47,007 bases of DNA from positions 1-47,007 of the forward strand of contig LADS01000064.1 of the NCBI GenBank assembly GCA_000961725.1, in the 5' to 3' direction. Position 1 is the stretch's first letter. Each line of letters opens with the position of its first letter. The position numbers were made by a program, and so were the translations under genes. The notes beneath the pieces were generated by a model that searched no databases, was not told where the DNA came from, and saw only the letters and a list, made by a program, of their open reading frames with translations. The stretch comes from Desulfobulbaceae bacterium BRH_c16a (lineage in GTDB: Bacteria > Desulfobacterota > Desulfobulbia > Desulfobulbales > Desulfocapsaceae). Shown in pieces: positions 42,378-47,007 of this stretch.

Positions 42378-43269
42378 TTACCTCTCGCACTGTTTCAGAT
42401 TATCGAGTATTTCATCGCGCCTGTTACTGAGGTCGCGGCCGATAAAAACCAGTTGCGTGGACAGGGCGTCGAATTCCTCCAGTTACCAGCGACCGGCGAC
42501 GAAATTGAAAAGATAGCCTTGCGAATCCAGCACCACAAAACCCTTGGCCCGAAACACTTCCGGCGTCAAGGCGTCCGCCCAGCCGGAAAAGGCGGCTGCA
42601 TTCAGCTGGCGATCCGAGGTGTAGGAAAAAGATTGCAGGAGTGCAGCATGCAAAAGATCGGCAGCGGCAGCAGGGGGCTTTTCCCTGTCGCCGTGCCCTG
42701 TAAAAAGCAAGGATTCCACCCCGGCACAACGTTCGGTGGCAATGATGGACGCTGTCTGGTTGTAAGTGCGGACCTGCTGAGTGACCTCGCCGATCTGGCC
42801 GGGAGTAATCAGATCCGACTTGTTGATGGATTATATCGGCCTGCTGCAATTGAACCCGGCCGACGTAACCGACCTGGGGATATCTGGAGCCGGCCCAGCC
42901 ATCGACGATACAGATGACGCAATCCAGCCGGACCCGCGGCAAATCCTCTTCCACCTCGTAGACTAAAGCGTCGGCCTCGGCCACTCCGGTCGCCTCCAGC
43001 ACGATCATGTCCGGCTGGTATTTGTCCAGCAATTCATTGACTGCGGCTACAAACTCGCCTGTCAACTCACAGCAGACGCAGCCGCCGGCCAGTTCGATGA
43101 GGCGGGTATGCTCGCCTTTTATAATCCGGCCGTCGATCCCGATTTCTCCGAATTCGTTGATCAGCACGGCAAGTTTGCTCTCGGAAAAACGGATGATCCG
43201 CTTTAAAAGCGTCGTTTTTCCACTGCCCAGCGAACCGGTGATCAGCGTAAGCGGGGTACGGTTCTGCAT
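42378..43269 (-). pseudogene. CobW/COG0523-family GTPase (metal chaperone-like), frameshift plus in-frame stop
   Basis: Starts at 43269 (GAGGGCAAATT before ATG). The first frame has Walker A GSLGSGKTTLL, the metal-binding GGCVCCELTGEF and VLEATGVAEAD. After VQLQQADII it leaves frame near 42835; the continuation INKSDLITPGQIGEVTQQV (the NKxD base-specificity motif) is in the next frame, consistent with two missing bases. That frame runs to FNFVAGRW and hits TAA at 42483-42485, after which the same frame goes on as LEEFDALSTQLVFIGRDLSN to a TAA at 42378, the normal CobW C-terminus. COG0523 proteins deliver metals to enzymes. Two independent lesions favour real decay, though sequence error is not excluded. 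Confidence 0.82.
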
Positions 43270-43285
43270 AATTTGCCCTCGCGTT

Positions 43286-44742
43286 CTATCCCTTGATGTT
43301 ACCGATGGGTGTAAAGCGACAGACCGGTTTGCTGATTCCGGCCAGGGCAGCCGCCTGAACAACCTCGTCGATATCCTTGTAGGCGCCTCCCGCCTCTTCC
43401 GCCAGTCCCGACCAGGAGGCGCTGCGCACGTAGATGCCGCGTTCTTCCATTTCTTCCTGGAGTTCCCGGCCACGATAGATTCTTTTTGCTTTTCGGCGGC
43501 TCATCGTCCGGCCGCTGCCGTGGGCTGTGGAATAGAAGGTACTGGAACCGCTCTCCAATCCGGTCAACAGATAGGAGCCGGTTTCCATGCTGCCGCCGAT
43601 GATGACCGGCTGACCGGTTTCCCGCAGGATCCCCGGGAGCCCCTCCATGCCCGGCCCGAAGGCACGGGTGGCGCCCTTGCGATGAACCAGCACTTCCCTC
43701 ACCTCGCCGTCCACCCTGTGACGCTCCAGTTTGGCGGTGTTGTGCGCCACGTCGTATACCTGGTGCAATCCCAGCTCGGCGGGATCCCTGTGCAGGACCT
43801 CGGAGAACACCTCGCGAATCCGGTGCAGGATCACCTGGCGATTGGCAAAGGACATATTGATGGCACACTTCATTGCGGCAAAATAGTCCTGGCCTTCCGG
43901 CGACCGGAACGGGGCGCAGGCAAGCTCCCGGTCGAGAATCCTGATGCCGTATTTCGATTCCATGGCACCCAGGAACACCCGCAGATAATCTGTTGCCACC
44001 TGATGACCGAAACCACGGCTGCCGCAATGGAACATGATTACCACCTGGTTGGGGAGAGTGATCCCGAAGGCCCGGGCCAGAACCGGATCGACGATGTTTT
44101 CCGGTCGGACCACCTGGATTTCCAGATAATGATTGCCCGATCCCAAGGTACCCAGCTGCTTATAGCCCCGTTCCACCGCCCGGTCGCTGACCTTGCCGGC
44201 ATCGGCGCCGGCGATTCGACCGTTCTCCTGGTAGCCCGCAGATCCTCCGGCCACCCATAGCCCTTTTCGATGCACCACGAAGCACCCTGTTCGATCACCT
44301 CGCGAAACTCGTCCGGGGAGAGCCGGACAAAACCCCGGCAACCTACACCGGTCGGCACCCGCGTAAAAAGTCGATCGACCAGTTGATGGAGATGCGGCCT
44401 GACTTCCTCATACTGTAAATTGGTTGTCACCAGCCGCATGCCGCAGTTGATGTCGAAACCGATGCCGCCCGGCGAGATGACTCCGGTCTCGGTATCCATT
44501 GCGGCCACCCCGCCGATGGGAAAACCGTAGCCCCAATGTCCATCCGGCATGCAGTAGGCGTATTTCAGGATCCCCGGCAGGGTGGCGACATTGGTCACCT
44601 GGTCGAAAACCCCGTCATCCATCTGCGCCAGCAGTTTTTCCGTTGCGATAATGCGGGCCGGAACCCGCATTCCTTCCTTGAACGTCACGGGAAGTTCCCA
44701 GACGGTATCGGAAATCTTGATCATCTCGGCTGGAATAGCCAT
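43286..44742 (-). pseudogene. rtcB: RtcB RNA-splicing ligase, single-base frameshift
   Basis: ATG at 44742 follows GGGAGGTGAGGAT. The first frame reads MAIPAEMIKISDTVWELPV, YAYCMPDGHWGYGFPIGG, SPGGIGFDINCGMRLV (metal ligands D and C) to KGYGWPEDLRAT. A missing base near 44229-44233 (probably one C of CCC on the minus strand) shifts the frame; the rest continues ENGRIAGADAGKVSDRAVER, LGTLGSGNHYLEIQ, MFHCGSRGFGHQV and STAHGSGRTMSRRKAKRIYRG, which has the guanylylated histidine. One base restored gives 485 residues, the usual RtcB length. RtcB joins 2',3'-cyclic-phosphate and 5'-OH RNA ends with GTP and Mn. All catalytic residues are present, so the gene may be intact in the living strain. Confidence 0.88.
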
Positions 44743-44892
44743 ATCCTCACCTCCCTTGCAACGCGTATTGGGATCAGGTGGGTCTGAGCAACCCGTTTTC
44801 GGGCTCCATCGGTCCACCTGAAATACCTGAGGCTGTAGCGATACTACATATCGCGTTTGATAAAGAAATGCTAACCATGGTAGACAGCAGAT

Positions 44893-45456
44893 TCAAGCCG
44901 CACGGCATGGAGAGCACTGTGAGCTGCAGTTCCGCAGCCACTGCCGATAGGGTTTTTTGGAACAGTGCCGCACCTGGATTTCTTCAACAAGACGGTTAAA
45001 CAAAGCGACTCAGGACGCGCCTGTAACTGGCTGCAACTTGTCGGTGGCAACTGCGGGGGATAGGGTCACTGAGGATACTGCAATTGCTTACATACTTCAT
45101 TTGGTAGCCTAGAAACCAGCGGAACGGCTCTCGCTTGTTGTTCCGCCCTGGCAGTGTATTGCAACGGTGTCTTGATCTCGGATACCTCAACCTCCTGGAT
45201 GACAGCAGTCGGGGAAGAAACCGAAGGCCTGTCAAACGCACTCGCTTGATCAATATCGTGATAAAGGGAGACTGCATGTGCTGCCTTCTTCTGTTGCATT
45301 TCCGTTTGTCCTTTTCGAGCAACTTTTGCTGGAAGTCGGCGAGGCTCTGGTGTTTATTGGCATCACAACAATACTTCGAACGAAAATAAGATAAAAACGC
45401 AGCCACTTTTTATATAGATGCGAAGATTTTCCGAAATATTCTTTGCCGTAAGGCAC
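44893..45456 (-). pseudogene. Tyrosine recombinase (integron-integrase-like), N-terminal part with several frameshifts
   Basis: Pieces of one protein can be followed through three frames on the minus strand: YGKEYFGKSSHLYKKWLRFY, then KYCCDANKHQSLADFQQKLL, then GQTEMQQKKAAHAVSLYHDI, and after an internal stop RLVEEIQVRHCSKKPYRQWL. 'KKWLR.YL', '(K)QTE.QQ..A.HA..LYY.I' and 'L..EI..RHYS.KT...Y..W.R' are the SAM-like N-terminal and core-binding segments of integron-type integrases of delta-proteobacteria. At least two shifts and one stop are needed, and the catalytic domain is missing. It is a dead remnant next to the rtcB start, oriented away from a plus-strand gene and attC-like site, as an intI would be. 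Confidence 0.65.
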
Positions 45457-45694
45457 GTCTCGAAACGAGCCAGCACTGCACCAGACCAGGAACTTGTATC
45501 AGACGAAGTTCTCCAAAAACTGTATATCTATTCATTCTGGATGATATGCAGAAAGCGTATATTCTAGCATAGCAAAATTATTCAAGATTATTTGACGAAA
45601 TATTGGTATATTACGAATCGTGAGTTGTTTGTGAACGTGCAACACCCCTGCGAGTCGGGGTGATATACGGATCAGCAAAATTACATCAAATACT

Positions 45695-46202
45695 ATGACT
45701 TTTTCAGAAATGATATCCCCTATCTTGCCAACTCCCTTGTCAAGATGGATAGCGGGAGGCACTGTGTCCTTAGCAACAGGATGTATTTTCCCTCCTGAAT
45801 CGTTGCAGAAAATAATGCAACCAGCCATAAACTTAGAACTACTAAGCACACGGGCAATTCTATCGCTATCTGTTCTTTTTGTTGCTAGTCCTTGTATTGG
45901 TTTTAATTCATTTTCAGCACATAATAAATTCAGCTAAAAAACCCCCAGGCATTAAGAAATTTGACATAAAAAAGAGGTTAAGACCTGAAAAAGAAACAGT
46001 ATTAAAAATGTTCTGTGAACACGAAAGAGTATATGAAGACAATCTTGAGGATATTTTGAAAATCAACAAAAACAAGGCCATATTCTACCTAACAGAATTG
46101 TTGCCGTTTCAGATGGTAGGAAAATACCATGACGAGAATGGAACATCCTGGATGTTGAAACAAGAAGGAAGAAGATACTTGGTCTCCAATAAACTCATAT
46201 AA
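45695..46202 (+). pseudogene. AT-rich membrane protein, SieB-like (tentative), frameshifted
   Basis: The first frame reads MTFSEMISPILPTPLSRWIA, then LLSTRAILSLSVLF; the continuation LLVLVLVLIHFQHIINSAKK is in the next frame. Removing one T from the run at 45876-45880 restores a 168-residue protein with two hydrophobic segments and a C-terminal cytoplasmic domain (RLRPEKETVLKMFCEHERVY, KNKAIFYLTELLPFQMVGKY). The layout (two membrane segments plus 'R...L...E..vL..f') resembles superinfection-exclusion protein B, but the match is weak. The region is much more AT-rich than its neighbours, suggesting recent transfer, and the gene sits where an integron cassette would be. Confidence 0.4.
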
Positions 46203-46323
46203 TAAATTTTTCATATTAACAAGTACGTCGCTTGCCGTACATGAAATAGACAGACATATCTAGTGATTTCAGCAGTATAGTCTATGAAGCCACAAACTTT
46301 ATGTTCGGCAACCAACGACCGCC

Positions 46324-46386
46324 TTAATAACGATCTACTGCACGTGGTACGCAAACTGCGCGTTTCCGGTGAGCAGCACGTTATGC
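46324..46386 (+). repeat. attC-like imperfect hairpin (speculative)
   Basis: ATAACG (46327-46332) pairs with CGTTAT (46379-46384), CTGC (46338-46341) with GCAG (46373-46376), and ACGC (46349-46352) with GCGT (46360-46363), ending CGTTATGC. The order of outer and inner boxes with unequal spacers, and the GTTATGC end, resemble an integron attC site of about 60 bp. The left outer box does not match the RYYYAAC consensus fully. The rest of 46203-46632 has no gene I can support. Confidence 0.3.
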
Positions 46387-46632
46387 AACAAACAAATACA
46401 TGATTAATGAGCTACTTAGTGCCTGAATGGAAACCACAAAAGAACCGGAAAAACAAGCTGATACCAACGATACCCACAAGCGAAGAAAATGAGCGCGGAG
46501 AGCACGGCGGATGCCGAATGATAATGTAAGCTGCTGATTGTTATGGTATATTCTTTTCAGGCTAAATAATTCAGCAGGGCTCTGACCGGCTCAAATGTCA
46601 GCAAGGACAAATCTTCGTCGGGTGAAAAATTC

Positions 46633-47007
46633 ATGCGTAGAGTAATCGAACCACAAATGAAGTTGGGTGAACTGGCAATCGCCGACATAAAGCTGGACCC
46701 AAAATCACGCGATGATATTCCGCAAATCCTCCGCGGACTCCAGCATATACACCACGCCTGAACTGCGCGGAGCGGTATTTGCCATTTTGGCAGAGGTTTT
46801 GCCTGTGACTCAAATCGAGGGAAAAACCGTCAAGGCCGATCCCAACAACGGTCGTCCCGGCATGACCCAGTGGCAGATACTGGTGCTGGGGGTACTCAGA
46901 TTGGGGCTCAATGCCGATTATGATCGTATCCTGGAGTTGGCCAACGAACATAAGACCCTCCGGAAAATGCTTGGTCACAGTGATTGGGCGGCAGAGAAGC
47001 TGTATAA
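46633..47007 (+). pseudogene. ISNCY-type (IS1202 group) transposase, N-terminal part, frameshifted and cut by the window end
   Basis: ATG at 46633 reads MRRVIEPQMKLGELAIADIK then SRDDIPQILRGLQHI and stops after a shift. The next frame continues YTTPELRGAVFAILAEVLPV, NNGRPGMTQWQILVLGVLRL, NADYDRILELANEHKTLRKM and LGHSDWAAEKLY to the window edge. This is the start of IS1202-type transposases ('LDP.SRD.IP.LLRGLQ.IY.TPE.R..VF..LE'). Adding AT in the short ATATA stretch near 46748-46754 would restore the frame. Terminal repeats were not identified. It marks the right edge as mobile DNA. Confidence 0.75.

Noticed and set aside
43007..44260. Long open frame of 417 codons on the plus strand opposite rtcB and cobW
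   Set aside because: It is antisense to recognisable RtcB and CobW motifs, is rich in His/Pro/Gly as reverse-complement frames of GC-rich genes are, and has no ribosome binding site or domain.
45532..45849. 105-codon minus-strand frame in the AT-rich region
   Set aside because: It overlaps the better supported plus-strand membrane gene, has no ribosome binding site and no recognisable domain.

Overview
The window looks like chromosomal DNA of an anaerobic or microaerophilic delta-proteobacterium (Desulfobacterota, possibly Desulfobulbales-like). This is an inference from gene content: a giant 2-hydroxyacyl-CoA dehydratase activase, an FMN-binding glutamate synthase-like protein, a GAF-ANTAR regulator, a di-haem cytochrome c peroxidase, many PAS/Cache histidine kinases and an acyl-CoA ligase. 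No rRNA, tRNA or CRISPR array was seen.

Layout. (1) 1-1970 is an accessory edge. It holds the 5' part of a minus-strand group II intron with the first 44 codons of its intron-encoded protein, a ParD-like antitoxin/zeta-like toxin pair whose toxin frame is broken at a 7-base homopolymer, and a fragment of a signalling protein. (2) 2067-8750 is housekeeping and transport: a LysE exporter, a small conserved protein, thiamine pyrophosphokinase, a LysR regulator and a potABCD-like polyamine ABC operon closed by a clear terminator. (3) 8765-15352 (minus) holds an acyl-CoA ligase, a putative permease and a Cache-PAS NarX-type kinase with its LuxR-type response regulator. (4) 15671-19846 is one 1391-residue hybrid kinase with a beta-propeller sensor, followed by a 115-bp inverted-repeat element. 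(5) 20015-25941 holds a lipoprotein, a DUF1328 protein missed by length filters, a di-haem peroxidase with a sigma-54-like promoter, an MscS channel, a TPR-methyltransferase and a DUF2156 protein. (6) 26239-32070 holds the 1426-residue activase and a KaiC-like/HTH/cupin fusion whose Walker A lysine is missing. (7) 32228-35143 (minus) is a compact nitrogen-control locus: winged-helix protein, GAF-ANTAR protein, then a leader with two ANTAR-type hexaloop hairpins and an overlapping intrinsic terminator, then the glutamate synthase-like gene. (8) 35704-41794 holds a CvfB-like S1 protein and three tandem paralogous histidine kinases, one frameshifted. (9) 41945-44742 (minus) is an RNA-repair operon rtcB - cobW-like GTPase - archease, in which rtcB and cobW carry lesions. 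(10) 44893-47007 is a decayed integron-like edge: a multiply frameshifted tyrosine integrase, a divergent AT-rich membrane gene (also frameshifted), an attC-like hairpin and the start of an IS1202-group (ISNCY) transposase.

The most striking item is the ANTAR leader at 33932-34009. Both hairpins have the six-base loop with A at position 1 and G at position 4, and the second overlaps the terminator, so a full transcription-antitermination switch can be read directly from the sequence next to its likely protein. The RNA-repair operon with an embedded COG0523 GTPase and the pseudo-ATPase/HTH/cupin fusion are the next most interesting. Several genes differ from an intact reading frame by one or two bases. 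Some of these could be assembly errors; others (multiple shifts in the integrase, an added in-frame stop in cobW) look like real decay.
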